NCBI GenBank assembly: GCA_938075155.1 | Contig: CALJGL010000007.1 | Span: forward strand, 91,896-155,895 | Direction: 5' to 3' | Length of the DNA: 64,000 nt | Source of the DNA: UBA12191 sp009937185 | Lineage (GTDB): Bacteria; Planctomycetota; UBA8108; UBA1146 | Shown here: piece by piece, positions 19,001-28,604 of the stretch | How the letters are laid out: each line of letters begins with the position of its first letter | How positions within the stretch are numbered: position 1 is the first letter of the stretch | Notes under the pieces: generated by a model | What the model saw: the letters and a program-made list of their open reading frames with translations, nothing else | Told to the model about the DNA's origin: nothing | Database searches by the model: none | Translations under genes and position numbers: made by a program

Positions 19001-22000
19001 AGATATTCGTGACTGCGATATTGGCGACAGAAGGACTTGGGAAAGAAATCAGTATTCCAGTGCGGCAACGTATTTGGGAAATCTCTCTCGATGTTCCTCG
19101 TCTCAATGGACAGTACTTGCGAGATGAATCAGCACCTCTACAAATTTCTACCAGAGACTTATCTGGATCTCCCATCGAACGAGATCTTGAAGTACGGCTT
19201 GTAAAGCGCATACGTCAACAGGATCGCTGGGCAGAAAAAACCATTTCGGAATTTTCTCTGAAAACAGATTCTGACGGCACAGGGGAATTACGAATTCCTC
19301 TGAAGGAATCCGGAAATTTACGCATCATCGCTGAAGGTGAAGACCGTTTAGGTAACAGAATTTCAGCGGAAATCTCTCTTCGCGTTTCGGACGATGAAGA
19401 CAGTCGTGGACTAATTTGGCTACTTGAAGATTCTTCTATCGTATCTGGCGAGACAAAATCTCTACGCATCAACTTGAATGGAGATAGTGGACCCGCGCTT
19501 CTTACGATTCTCGGAAACCAACTGGTAGAGCATCGAATCGTTGAACTTAATAAAGGAAAGAATCAACTAGAATTTACTGCCGACAATTCCATTCGTGAAC
19601 AGGCCACAATCCGAATAGCGCGAATGGATAACAATGGACTTCACACTGCAGATGCCTTCTTTAAAATTAAGAGAGCGTTAAAAATATCAGTGACCCGTAC
19701 ACCGGAAAGGAATCCATTACCCGGTGAAGAGATCGAGCTTGAAATTTACACAACAGATCTATTAGGCAATCCCGTTCCAGCGGAAATTGCAATGTCGGTC
19801 CTCGATTCCGCAGTGGATGACCTTTACCCAAACTGGTTTCCAAGTTTGTCCCAAACAGGCAATTTCAACCATGATCCGGCAAGATTGATGTCATTAAGTA
19901 GTTCATGCGAATTTAACTACGCGGGGATCACGACCGAAATCAGCCAAGACATTCTAGATGAAGAACTTCGTGAAATAGAATTGGAAGCAATGGGCGAAGT
20001 ATTCGACTCATTATCGATTGTGGAAGGCATACCAAATGCAGAAATGGAACCGAGTGGTAGAGGGGCTTCGAGACGAAAAACTGCTTCCTTTTATGCTCAA
20101 AAACCCGATCAAGACATGGGTTTGGAACTATTAGGTCAAGCCGGTGGAAAATTCGGCTTTCGTCGTACTCGCGGGGGACTCGGAATCGAATCAGGAAATG
20201 GAAACCTAGAAATTCAACGCGAAAACTATTTGGCTTATTGGTCAGGGTCACTGCAAACAGGAATTGATGGAAAAACTTCGATCACAATAAAAGTTCCAGA
20301 GCGAAACACTCAATGGCGAGCTCGAGTTCGAGGAGTAACAGAAAACGATCTATTCGGTGAAGCAAAAGAAGAATTCATTTCTAAGGATGTCTTCATAATC
20401 GAATCGATGATTCCAAAACGAGCGATGGAAGGTGATACCATTTCACCTCGTATTCGTCTATTCAACGATCTTGGATTTGAATCGGTAGCAAAGTTAAAGA
20501 TATCGATGCCTATGAAAGATGGGGTCGAAGAAATAGTAAAAACGTTTGCATTTCTCCCTGGGATTCAAGAAGTGATTCTCGATCCTATACCGCCGTTAGG
20601 CCCTACCCCTGTTGTTCCTTATACGATTTCTATCGAGATCGGAAATCTTGAGTTTTCACAGCAGGGCTCAATCTCAGTAAATCGCCGAGGCCTAGAATCT
20701 ATCGTCTCTGAAAATATTCTTATCGATTCAGGAAGCATCGTCCGAAGTTTAAAACTTCCGGGTGCCGATTCAGCCCAAGATAGAAATCTAAGTATTACTT
20801 TGGGATCAGCCCTTGATTCAAATCTTGTATACCTCGCGAGTGGAACGAGTTCATTCATTGAACCAAGACGGTCTCACGACAACTCGACTACAGCAGCCCA
20901 ATTATTAGGACTTTCAGAACTCCTCGCTCGCATTTCGAATTCTTCATTACAATCTGAGTCTGGTCTTATCGAATCAATCCGTAATAAAGTTCGCGGTCTT
21001 GTTTCGGAACTTGTCATGAACCAGTTCCGTGAAGGTGGTTGGGCATGGGCCAAATCTAATTCGAAGAACTCTCGCTTGATCTCTAATGAAGTCACTGCAG
21101 AGGTACTAGAGGCACTGACAGTTGCTCAAAAATCAGGATTCATAGTACCTTCATCGGTTTTCTCAAAAGCGATTCCTTATCTCGAAGCACAATTCAGGTC
21201 GACAAATCAGGGACAACAGGATCTTAAATCCGTTTTCCTGAGCGCACTTGTCGCATGTGATGCCGGCGACTTTGGCTCAGTAAATCGATTGCATAGAAAT
21301 CGTGATCAACTGACAAATTACGGCCTTGCCGCACTCGCTAGATCACTCTCAAGGCTTGATAAAGCCGCAATGGCTCGTGACGTTTCTCAATCGTTGCTCA
21401 ATAGGCGGAACGAAGACGGCTCTTGGAATGCCCAACCCAAGAGCAACTCTCACAGTTCTCTTTGTCGAGATTCACGGTACATTACAGCGATATGCCTGTA
21501 CTCACTCGCCGTTTCCAATACTTCATCGACAGACCTAGAGGCGAGTGCGAAGTGGATTCAAAACAAGCTTCCGATGTATTTGGATAGAGCTTCGAGTGCT
21601 TCAATTGCGGCATTGGCTCAGTATCAGGGAGAGTCTTCTCCAGCAGACAAAAACTGTGAAGTCATCATCTTCGTCAATGGAGAATCGACCGGATCTCTCC
21701 AATTATCTGGGGATCAATCGCAGCAAGCTGTGAATTTTTATCTCGGAGATGGACCTTCAGCGATTGACGTGCAATTAAAAGTCTCTGGAGATTTGGGATC
21801 TCACGCACTAATTGAACTAACAGGCAAAAATTCAGACTACCCCAATATTGAAGACGAATACTTCGGAATTCAGCGAGTTGATTATCTTTCGATGTCTCCT
21901 CGAATGGATGGCATACAACTTGATTCCGGGTTCGATCTCCTGAAAAAGTCCAATACACTTTGGAAAAATCAGGCTCGTAACATATCCATTGGAGAACAGG

Positions 22001-24075
22001 CTGAATATCAACTGTCCATCAAAGGGAAACCAAAGTTCCCTCAACGTGAATATTTGCGCGTCGATATTCAAATTCCAGCTGGAGTTCACATCGACACGAA
22101 CTCAATAAAAGGCAACTTTTCATCACACGACATCCGTGGAAAACGTCTGAGCATTTGGTCTCCATTCTTAAACTCTCTGGATATCAACTTTTCCGTCATC
22201 GGAACATGTCCCGGAACCTACTTCATTCCACCTCCCATTATTCGCAGCGTCACAGAGCCTGGCAGAACTACGGTAGGAAAGGCTATGACACTGAAGGTCA
22301 GACTTCCAGAAGAGGAAGATACCGATGTTTACAAGGCCACTCCTGACGAGATATACGACATTGGAACACGTCACTGGCAAGCGGGTCGTTGGCGTGACGC
22401 TCGTTCTACTCTTCAAAAATTATGGGATGACCACTCCAGCGAATTGCGAAACAAGGTTGCTAAGAACGTTGCAAGAATATTAATGCTCGCAGCTGTAGAG
22501 GCGGGAGACAATTCCGCCATGGTTTCATACTTCGAGATTCTGAAAGAGAGCGATCCACAACTGAGCTTAAGTTTGGATAACTTTATTAGAATTGGAGAGG
22601 CATACCGAACATTAGGAGAATCCGCTAGATCGTTACAAATTTTCATGGCTGTGATTGAAACAACCTTTTCACGTGACCTCAAAGTGAGTGACGTACTTGC
22701 AAACAACGATCCAGGCCCAGCAATAAATCTTTTGATTCGCTTAACTATGGAGAACCCTCCTATACCAGTAGTCCTTGCGGCAGAACAAAAGTTAGCCGAT
22801 ATGGCTTTAAAGTTTGGCTCGCTGGATAACCCTTCCCAAAGAAAGAAGGGATTAGATATTGTTCAAATGGCTCTCTTGGGGAGAAACACCCTGGACCGAT
22901 TCCTAGTCCTTTATGGAAACGACCCAACAGCGCCCGGTGCTGGATTGAATCTCGTTAGCGCTTTGATCGATCAGCGCAATTGGAAGTTGGCCACCAAGGT
23001 TGCTTCTGTTTTAGCGGAGAAATATACAGAACCTCGGTACTTTGATTCTTTCCGATACACAGGCGCGGTCGCACTATGGGCCATGGGAGATGACGAAAAA
23101 GCTCAAAACTTACTCGAAGAAATCGCAGAAGCAAAATATGCCACGCCATCCGGCGGAACTCGTCCAAGTGAAAACCGAGATCTCGCAACATTCATCATTG
23201 GTCAAATTCATCATGCTGCAAATGACCCGGTCAATGCCGCTCGATACTATGAAAAAGTCAAAGACCTGTTTACTGATGCCCGAGAATCTTTGCGCCAGTT
23301 AAACGCACGTGAATTAGACTTGAATGAGATTTCAGAATTCCGTCCCGGCCAACCTGTAAAAATCGAACTGAGGTACCGCAACATCGATAGTGCGGAAGTT
23401 CTAGCCTACAAGGTCAACCTCATGACTCTTGCTCTAAGAGAACAAGACCTATCAAGAGTCACCGAGGTTAACCTCAGCGGAATCTCACCGACTCTCTCAA
23501 AAACAGTCTCACTAGGAGAACAGGGCGCTGCAGGAGGAACTCTTCACGCGAAACAATCCGTCGAAATCCCGATTGAAGATGTAGGTGCATATCTCATTAT
23601 CGTGAGAGGTGGTGACGTTCATACATCTGGATTGATTCTCGTGAATCAAATGCAGATGGTCGTCAATAACGTTGATGAAGATCTACGTATTCAGATCGTT
23701 GATCCACTCACAGATGAGTTGTTACCTGATGTTCAAATTCGCGTGCTGAGTTCCGCCAATAACGGTGTTATTTCCGGGACCTCTGATCGAAGAGGCTTGT
23801 TCTTTTCCGCGGGTAGCCAATGGGGTTCAACGGTAATAGCGAGGCGGGGCCAAGGCGATTATGCCTTTTTCCGCAGTAAGGTGAGAGACCCTCGACAGCC
23901 GGTCCCCGGTAAAAGAGAAAGTCAAAATGCTGCTCGTCAGCAACTTCAGATGAACGACTATCTCGATAATGTCATTCGATTTAATGGCAGTAACATTGAC
24001 GCCCGAGATAGAGCCTGGCGTAGCCAAGTCGATAATGCGACAGACGGAATACAAATCTTCGAGGCGACAGACTGA
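16093..24075 (+). CDS. Giant alpha-2-macroglobulin-like protein with TPR regions (2660 aa)
   Basis: Very large exported protein. The start is fixed by AGGAGG four bases before ATG. A signal peptide with a long N-region has its hydrophobic part at about 25-42. Residues about 60-560 read as TPR-type helical repeats. Around 800 an MG2-like domain begins (ATYRPGDKIHWHAAVR), followed by more MG domains, a bait-like region near 1200-1370 (AIAMSVLDSAVDDL style) and an A2M domain near 1386 (DGKTSITIKVPERNTQWRARVRG). The terpenoid-cyclase-like thioester domain follows (about 1560-1900; GGWAWA near 1646), but where CxEQ is expected the sequence is HDNSTTAAQ near 1594, so the thioester seems lost. A second TPR stretch covers about 2090-2420, and the end has beta-sandwich-like segments. 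Bacterial A2Ms trap proteases; without the thioester the role here is uncertain. Confidence 0.85.
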   Translation: MPDPQRADHGLNYSGITTGVTLIRKIFLLGFFVLMHGAISLQPISLHAQSSSSEKPPIFILPGTPIPVELSEAFLSNESNVEQTLELLDRLEKENPESKTALQMYRAIFLKQKNRTTEALSILEEMDAADSGETWKYRVRFERADILIELGRFGEAQRIIESETKRLHSNERRKELALILIKVGDKLSEEPDPNQINPTPKSLDKAHQVYSQAADLLPPTEVLERAMSNMVRCSEEQNSRNLFSDCKRYLDNFDYKNAPWDEGNGENYVGKSLLSVLLAQTKSMPQREKRQSLNDLVQRIDSEIIDHPWLARFFANQSKNSVSKTRNECLRRIINTYSNSDLALTAMRRFVATATDHKDYWEIDFQIGNKLLQEQLTEDALQHWVGFLERVPNSLSKNPENLPAKAQYKIGRILWTLEKYDEAIVALKKYGADYPDGPDWAVAQDNIIQIESEFCERLYANKNFEECRASIDKFSQKYPIDHRTLPLLKLSAMSFSAQAEDLLTGLTIDQLTDSTTVIQLYDSCISELRKIHGKYPKSILGQEALFTIGNILEQNLLKPEEAVVAYRDCFGGVREFDARVRLEALTQVSIAVETKKLYRSSEAAVFHLDTRNIEFVTIDLFPIDLETYFRKYQSRKNIAQLDLDLIDPWKSFEIEVENYSRYRQCSQEIELPVEGSGTWAVVVSADRFRATTLVVRTDLDVIVQAGRKEVLIYAQDMLNDTPAEEVRILVATPGPDNQPVIREVVTGSDGSVLISYEDLVRDDDVRVMAIRNEDTAVTGLNLRRTVVATGLTPFGRILMDKATYRPGDKIHWHAAVREVEDGRWQNPAGQTGKMALFSPDGTMIFQEEFVYRSAGTTAGEFLLPPAAPFGDWKVQITSKGKTSHTQSFMVDETAPLAAQLKIETDKTVYVRGEKIVLTVDARTWYGEPLSGAIVNIEVPNSSDQFFKQITIDDNGQGSVTLDTKNTPQDQIFVTAILATEGLGKEISIPVRQRIWEISLDVPRLNGQYLRDESAPLQISTRDLSGSPIERDLEVRLVKRIRQQDRWAEKTISEFSLKTDSDGTGELRIPLKESGNLRIIAEGEDRLGNRISAEISLRVSDDEDSRGLIWLLEDSSIVSGETKSLRINLNGDSGPALLTILGNQLVEHRIVELNKGKNQLEFTADNSIREQATIRIARMDNNGLHTADAFFKIKRALKISVTRTPERNPLPGEEIELEIYTTDLLGNPVPAEIAMSVLDSAVDDLYPNWFPSLSQTGNFNHDPARLMSLSSSCEFNYAGITTEISQDILDEELREIELEAMGEVFDSLSIVEGIPNAEMEPSGRGASRRKTASFYAQKPDQDMGLELLGQAGGKFGFRRTRGGLGIESGNGNLEIQRENYLAYWSGSLQTGIDGKTSITIKVPERNTQWRARVRGVTENDLFGEAKEEFISKDVFIIESMIPKRAMEGDTISPRIRLFNDLGFESVAKLKISMPMKDGVEEIVKTFAFLPGIQEVILDPIPPLGPTPVVPYTISIEIGNLEFSQQGSISVNRRGLESIVSENILIDSGSIVRSLKLPGADSAQDRNLSITLGSALDSNLVYLASGTSSFIEPRRSHDNSTTAAQLLGLSELLARISNSSLQSESGLIESIRNKVRGLVSELVMNQFREGGWAWAKSNSKNSRLISNEVTAEVLEALTVAQKSGFIVPSSVFSKAIPYLEAQFRSTNQGQQDLKSVFLSALVACDAGDFGSVNRLHRNRDQLTNYGLAALARSLSRLDKAAMARDVSQSLLNRRNEDGSWNAQPKSNSHSSLCRDSRYITAICLYSLAVSNTSSTDLEASAKWIQNKLPMYLDRASSASIAALAQYQGESSPADKNCEVIIFVNGESTGSLQLSGDQSQQAVNFYLGDGPSAIDVQLKVSGDLGSHALIELTGKNSDYPNIEDEYFGIQRVDYLSMSPRMDGIQLDSGFDLLKKSNTLWKNQARNISIGEQAEYQLSIKGKPKFPQREYLRVDIQIPAGVHIDTNSIKGNFSSHDIRGKRLSIWSPFLNSLDINFSVIGTCPGTYFIPPPIIRSVTEPGRTTVGKAMTLKVRLPEEEDTDVYKATPDEIYDIGTRHWQAGRWRDARSTLQKLWDDHSSELRNKVAKNVARILMLAAVEAGDNSAMVSYFEILKESDPQLSLSLDNFIRIGEAYRTLGESARSLQIFMAVIETTFSRDLKVSDVLANNDPGPAINLLIRLTMENPPIPVVLAAEQKLADMALKFGSLDNPSQRKKGLDIVQMALLGRNTLDRFLVLYGNDPTAPGAGLNLVSALIDQRNWKLATKVASVLAEKYTEPRYFDSFRYTGAVALWAMGDDEKAQNLLEEIAEAKYATPSGGTRPSENRDLATFIIGQIHHAANDPVNAARYYEKVKDLFTDARESLRQLNARELDLNEISEFRPGQPVKIELRYRNIDSAEVLAYKVNLMTLALREQDLSRVTEVNLSGISPTLSKTVSLGEQGAAGGTLHAKQSVEIPIEDVGAYLIIVRGGDVHTSGLILVNQMQMVVNNVDEDLRIQIVDPLTDELLPDVQIRVLSSANNGVISGTSDRRGLFFSAGSQWGSTVIARRGQGDYAFFRSKVRDPRQPVPGKRESQNAARQQLQMNDYLDNVIRFNGSNIDARDRAWRSQVDNATDGIQIFEATD

Positions 24076-24076
24076 T

Positions 24077-24517
24077 CTATTTCAAGATATATTCCAGTGC
24101 GTCCAGAACCTGATCGGGATGATCGACAGTCACCTGGGCGCGCTGGGAAATCTCTTTGAGCGCATGATGAAGTTTGGGGTCTCGCACCAAAATCAACGGC
24201 TTATCGAGAGCGATGGCGATCCCCGCGTCCATTGCGGCATTCCATTGTCGGTACTCTTCTCCGAACTGAGCAACAACGACGTCGCTTTTCTGCATCAATA
24301 CCCGAGTTCTTAAATTATTAAACTGGGATGCGAGTTCGTCTTTCCAACGTGCTTTGGATTCCTCACCTAAAACATTGACTCCGATGGCATCGGAAAGAGG
24401 ATGATCATCCTGAGGGCAGACAAAATTGACATCGACTCCTCGTTCAGAGGCTTGTTCGATTAATCGCCCGCGCCAGTCATCATGAATTTGACCAGCAAGA
24501 TATACGGTTAAGCTCAA
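24077..24517 (-). CDS. ytoQ: YtoQ family protein
   Basis: 146-aa protein with all the marks of the YtoQ family, a nucleoside-deoxyribosyltransferase-like fold: VYLAGQIHDDWRGRLIE at the N-terminus, DDHPLSDAIGV with GEE, a basic helix, SDVVVAQFGEEYRQWNAAMDAG and a C-terminal ALDKPLILV, HALKEIS. The substrate is not established for this family. It lies 27 bases after the BatA-like gene on the same strand, so it may share that transcript, and converges on the giant A2M-like gene with one base between stops. No SD is obvious directly before the ATG. Confidence 0.93.
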   Translation of the reverse strand: MSLTVYLAGQIHDDWRGRLIEQASERGVDVNFVCPQDDHPLSDAIGVNVLGEESKARWKDELASQFNNLRTRVLMQKSDVVVAQFGEEYRQWNAAMDAGIAIALDKPLILVRDPKLHHALKEISQRAQVTVDHPDQVLDALEYILK

Positions 24518-24544
24518 TTTTCCTCCAACAGCAAATCAGTATTC

Positions 24545-26524
24545 TTAACGGCGATGGAATACCGCCCACTCTCCCAATAAACAAATCAGTCCCAATGCGA
24601 GTAGGATTCTCCAATACTCACGGCGAGACTCACCCCAGCCACTTATAGAGGAATCAACTTCAGCCCCCCCCAAATCGAGATCTGGCCTGGGTTCGATTCT
24701 ACTTTCCTCCAAAGACAACAGATTCAACGGGACATACATGTTGAATTGAAAATCATTGCTGTCTTCATCCTCTGCGGAATCTTTGCGCTGAGAAAATCCA
24801 TGGAAATGATGAACACCCAGTTCGTCCACCAATCGAAGTCGTGTAAATCCTGCGTCTTCCAATGACAAGTCCGTTATTTTTCCACTGGGCCATTTATGGT
24901 CAAGACGATCTATTCCAACACCCGGCTCTATCTCGAGAAGATCTCCCGATCGAAGCCCACTATTGATTCCATTGTTCAATCGCCCCAGATCGCGCAATGC
25001 TGCATCTACAAAAAATGGAAATGAAGGCGACAAAGGCCAACTCGACTCAAAAATATCGAATGAGACCACTAGCCCCCGAAGGTTCTTCGAAGAAAACCTT
25101 GAGATAATAGATCCTTCTCTGCACTCGACGAGGCCTGACGTACCGGGCCTTTTTGGTAGAGGAAAGGTTTTCAAGATTCGTCCATCGAGGGGCGCTAATG
25201 ATGAAAAACGCAGAACCGGGTCTTCTTTTTCCCAGCTGACGAGACGTGGCGCTTCGACTAACGAAGGCTCTTCATTCCAAAACTGTTTCGGAACCGCATT
25301 GAAGATTAAATGACCCAACCCAGTGGGGAGTTCTTCTGGAACTTCTCCATCCCAGACAGCGACATCAAACTCAGAAGCTAAAGTTTCTGGATCGACTTCG
25401 TCATATTCGATTTGGAAAAGTTCCACACTCTCTATGACCAACAATGCATTTTCGAGTAGTAAATTTGGGCTACCCACCTGAACAACGCGTAGTTTTCGCA
25501 TGTTTTCCAGTACCAACCATGCTCTGTCATCAAGAGCGAGTGCGTCAGATTTGGTAGGAATCCATCGCGCTTCTAACTGAAGAGAAGGTCCCGAAATTGT
25601 TTCAAAAGAAAGAACCCAACTTTCTTTTCCCTCAAGAATCTTCGGTTCTGTTTCTTCAAGAACTTCCCCATCCCCGAGCAAACGTAAAACGCCTTCTAGA
25701 GGATCGTCTCCCGTATTTTTCAACTCCAATAGAACTTTTAAATCACCTTCTTCAGTGAACTCTCTTCGAGCAGCAAATGCTATGATTCCGACATTGGATG
25801 AGGAAAAACCAACGCTATCAACAATGACTGGAACCTCTATGGAATCACCTTTCCATTCGGGCACGACTCCATCCGATATCAAAAATATTCGAGCGTCGGG
25901 CTGATTCGATAAGAGCTCTTCAGAGCCATCGCTTCTGCCTGCTCCATCACTTCCTGCCCCAGCAGTGGGAATCAACTCGTCTTGGCGCACAACAGACAAT
26001 GCCAACTCCAAAGCGTCTTCGAAATTTGTAACTCCAGAACCGGGCATGACTTCATTGACCACACGAGTGAGCAAAGAACCATCTGTCGTCACTGGAGTCA
26101 AAACTTCAGCGTTCTCTCCAAATGAAATTAGGACGGCTCTTTCGCCATCAACTTCTTTAATTCGATCGAGTGCTTTTTCCTTCGCGATTTCAAATCGAGT
26201 TCGTCCATCTTCTTCAAGACTGCTCATACTTGCAGAACGGTCCAACATGATCACATTGAGCCTTGATGCGTAAATGAGAGAACCCGATTCGGGCCTGAGG
26301 AGTCCGAGAATCAAGAACAACAAACAAAGCAGCTGAAAAAACAGAAGAAGGTTTTTTATCAATCGCTGAAATGGAGATTTTACTCTCTGATCTTCCAAAG
26401 CTTTTTTCCAGAGCAGAACGCTGGAGACTTCCGATTTCCGTCTCCGAATTTTCAAGAACCACATCAGCAACAAGAGTGGAATGAGAATCGCCCAACCCAT
26501 GAATTGTGGTGCAGCAATATTCAT
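24545..26524 (-). CDS. BatA-like membrane protein with VWA domain
   Basis: 659-aa protein with the N-terminal BatA region: two membrane helices around 8-25 and 55-80, linked by a basic stretch. A von Willebrand A domain follows (about 88-230) with the MIDAS-type motif DRSASMS, and a large extracytoplasmic segment to about 630. A last hydrophobic helix (YWRILLALGLICLLGEWAVF) anchors the C-terminus, giving a type I-like topology. The ATG at 26524 overlaps the upstream stop in ATGA; an earlier in-frame Met at 26533 is less likely. Third gene of a MoxR-DUF58-BatA operon; such modules are thought to act in metal-dependent assembly or envelope stress, specific target unknown. Confidence 0.9.
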   Translation of the reverse strand: MNIAAPQFMGWAILIPLLLLMWFLKIRRRKSEVSSVLLWKKALEDQRVKSPFQRLIKNLLLFFQLLCLLFLILGLLRPESGSLIYASRLNVIMLDRSASMSSLEEDGRTRFEIAKEKALDRIKEVDGERAVLISFGENAEVLTPVTTDGSLLTRVVNEVMPGSGVTNFEDALELALSVVRQDELIPTAGAGSDGAGRSDGSEELLSNQPDARIFLISDGVVPEWKGDSIEVPVIVDSVGFSSSNVGIIAFAARREFTEEGDLKVLLELKNTGDDPLEGVLRLLGDGEVLEETEPKILEGKESWVLSFETISGPSLQLEARWIPTKSDALALDDRAWLVLENMRKLRVVQVGSPNLLLENALLVIESVELFQIEYDEVDPETLASEFDVAVWDGEVPEELPTGLGHLIFNAVPKQFWNEEPSLVEAPRLVSWEKEDPVLRFSSLAPLDGRILKTFPLPKRPGTSGLVECREGSIISRFSSKNLRGLVVSFDIFESSWPLSPSFPFFVDAALRDLGRLNNGINSGLRSGDLLEIEPGVGIDRLDHKWPSGKITDLSLEDAGFTRLRLVDELGVHHFHGFSQRKDSAEDEDSNDFQFNMYVPLNLLSLEESRIEPRPDLDLGGAEVDSSISGWGESRREYWRILLALGLICLLGEWAVFHRR

Positions 26525-27420
26525 GACAACCATCTTTTTTGACGAAGAACATCAAGAACCACCTGATCAAAGGGTACTGATGTACTCACTTCAACTGGTT
26601 GGATTTTATATCTGCGACAATGATCTCGAATCTCTTCTCGAAATTGAGACAAAGCACTTTGATAGGCTTTCAACACAGAGGTGGTCATCGTGACATCGAC
26701 ATGCTCTTGACGTTCTGAATCGACTAGACGGAGATCTCCTTGCAGATCAGGTTGAGCTTCAGATTGGGAAAGTAGATGAATTAACCAACTTTCACCTCTC
26801 ACTCCTGGAATTTGTCGGAATGCTGATTCCACACCTTCAGGATCCATCAGATCAGATATCAAAATCTGTATCGCTCCTGCAGGACATGTTGCCGCATGAG
26901 CTCGTAAAGATTTATCCAGAGAAGTTCCAGACTCCGGTTCTAGTTTTTCGAGCACGTCTACGAGTTTCAGAATCGATCGTGATCCCCTCAGTGGCGGGAC
27001 TGGTATCCGAAGTTGTTCATCGAAAACTCTGAGATACACTCTATCACCAGAAGACAATGCAATAGCACCGAGTGCTGCTGTGACCTGACGTGCATGCCTC
27101 CATTTATCAGGTTCACCTGAACTCATCGAGGCAGACGCGTCGAGAATCAAGAAGACGCTTCGCTCTTCTTCTTCTTCAAATAATTTGATGAACAACTTTT
27201 CTAAACGACCGAAGATGTTCCAGTCCAGATGGCGAAGATCGTCGCCGGGAATATAATCTCTGTGATCAGCGAACTCAGTCGACATTCCACGTCGCTTCGA
27301 TCGCTTTTCTCCACGAACCTTCCCTTGTAGCACGTTGCGGGAAACCAGAACCAGTTTGGCACACCTCGCGAGGAAGTCCTCGTCTAGCAACGGTGCCGCA
27401 CTAGGTTCAGAGTTACTCAT
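26521..27420 (-). CDS. DUF58 domain protein
   Basis: 299-aa protein of the DUF58/VWA-like family that pairs with MoxR ATPases. The hallmark RDYIPGDDLRHLDWNIFGR (about 54-72) and the MIDAS-like motif DASASMS at about 93-99 are present. The start at 27420 overlaps the MoxR stop by one base (TAATG), and its stop overlaps the BatA-like gene's start, so all three are translationally coupled. No membrane segment. Expected to act as a MoxR-dependent adaptor or chaperone for the membrane-bound VWA protein; no client can be deduced. Confidence 0.93.
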   Translation of the reverse strand: MSNSEPSAAPLLDEDFLARCAKLVLVSRNVLQGKVRGEKRSKRRGMSTEFADHRDYIPGDDLRHLDWNIFGRLEKLFIKLFEEEEERSVFLILDASASMSSGEPDKWRHARQVTAALGAIALSSGDRVYLRVFDEQLRIPVPPLRGSRSILKLVDVLEKLEPESGTSLDKSLRAHAATCPAGAIQILISDLMDPEGVESAFRQIPGVRGESWLIHLLSQSEAQPDLQGDLRLVDSERQEHVDVTMTTSVLKAYQSALSQFREEIRDHCRRYKIQPVEVSTSVPFDQVVLDVLRQKRWLS

Positions 27421-28442
27421 TATTTATCCAGTCCAGAGTTATCCAGCCCAGACTCAAGCAATTCGGGTGTGGATTCCAAAATGTCAGTCACGATATTGTC
27501 GACAGAAATCCCTTCGGCTTCACCCTCAAAGCCCAACAGTATTCGATGTCGTAAGGCAGCAGGGGCAGTTTTCCGAATGTCGTCAAATCCCAAATGTAAT
27601 CTTCCAGCAAGACCGGCTCTCACTTTTGCTCCGAGTAGTATCGATTGAACACCTCTCGGACTTGCTCCAAATCGTACCCATCTCTTCACCTGTTCTGTCG
27701 CCATGGGAGAACCCGGGTGTGTGGCAAGAAGTAATCTCACTGCATAATCCTGAACATGAGGAGCGGCCTCAATCATACGAATCATACTCCTGTGTTTCAG
27801 GATTTCTGCACCCGTAAGAACAGACTTGACCTCGTGCGACTTGGACCCCGTCGTTCTGACGAGAACCTCGTTCAGTTCTTCACGTTTTGGAAATGGCACT
27901 TGGATTTTGAACAAAAATCGATCCAGCTGAGCCTCTGGAAGAGGATATGTTCCATCCATCTCGAGAGGATTTTGGGTGGCCAATACAATGAAGGGTTGCT
28001 CCAGCTTGTGGGTTTCCCCACCAGCCGTCACTTCGCTTTCTTGCATCGCCTCCAACAAGGCTGATTGAGTTTTGGGTGTTGCCCGGTTCACTTCGTCTGC
28101 CAATACAATTTGGGCGAAGATGGGACCCGGTTGAAATTCGAAAGACTTACGTCCTTTTTCGTCTTCCACCACGATTCGTGTTCCGGTGATATCTGCAGGC
28201 ATCAAATCGGGAGTGAACTGGATTCGAGAATAATCGAGATCGAGACAATCGCTCAAAGTTCGAACAAGAAGCGTTTTACCGAGTCCTGGAACTCCCTCAA
28301 GCAAGCAATGCCCACCTGAAAATAGTGATATCAGAACCGTTTCCACGACTTCGTCTTGGCCGACAAGAATCTTGCCCACTTCCTCCCGAACCTTTTTGAA
28401 GTCCGATTGCAGTGTCACAAGGTCTTTTTTTAGATCTGACAT
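27420..28442 (-). CDS. MoxR family AAA+ ATPase
   Basis: 340-aa AAA+ ATPase of the MoxR class, thought to act as a chaperone for assembly of metal-dependent or membrane complexes with its VWA partners. Walker A GVPGLGKT (about 55-62), Walker B LADEVNR (about 111-117), sensor 1 LATQNPLEMDGTYPLPEAQLDRF (about 154-176) and sensor 2 arginine in the C-terminal lid (GASPRGVQSILLGAK) are all visible. It is the first gene of the operon, divergent from the lipoprotein gene over 162 bases that include two TTAAG-type inverted elements near 28460 and 28485. Confidence 0.95.
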   Translation of the reverse strand: MSDLKKDLVTLQSDFKKVREEVGKILVGQDEVVETVLISLFSGGHCLLEGVPGLGKTLLVRTLSDCLDLDYSRIQFTPDLMPADITGTRIVVEDEKGRKSFEFQPGPIFAQIVLADEVNRATPKTQSALLEAMQESEVTAGGETHKLEQPFIVLATQNPLEMDGTYPLPEAQLDRFLFKIQVPFPKREELNEVLVRTTGSKSHEVKSVLTGAEILKHRSMIRMIEAAPHVQDYAVRLLLATHPGSPMATEQVKRWVRFGASPRGVQSILLGAKVRAGLAGRLHLGFDDIRKTAPAALRHRILLGFEGEAEGISVDNIVTDILESTPELLESGLDNSGLDK

Positions 28443-28604
28443 CTGTACCCCATCTCAGCTTTTAAGCATCTCCGAAGTCACTCTTAAGAGCAAGTTAACC
28501 GTTTTCGTATTGATCATTAAATTCCTGTGAGAGGACTGGTTCTGTGGGCTCTGCTTCGTGATACACTCCCGGTCTGGCCTAATTTGGATTGAAGAGGAAA
28601 GCCG

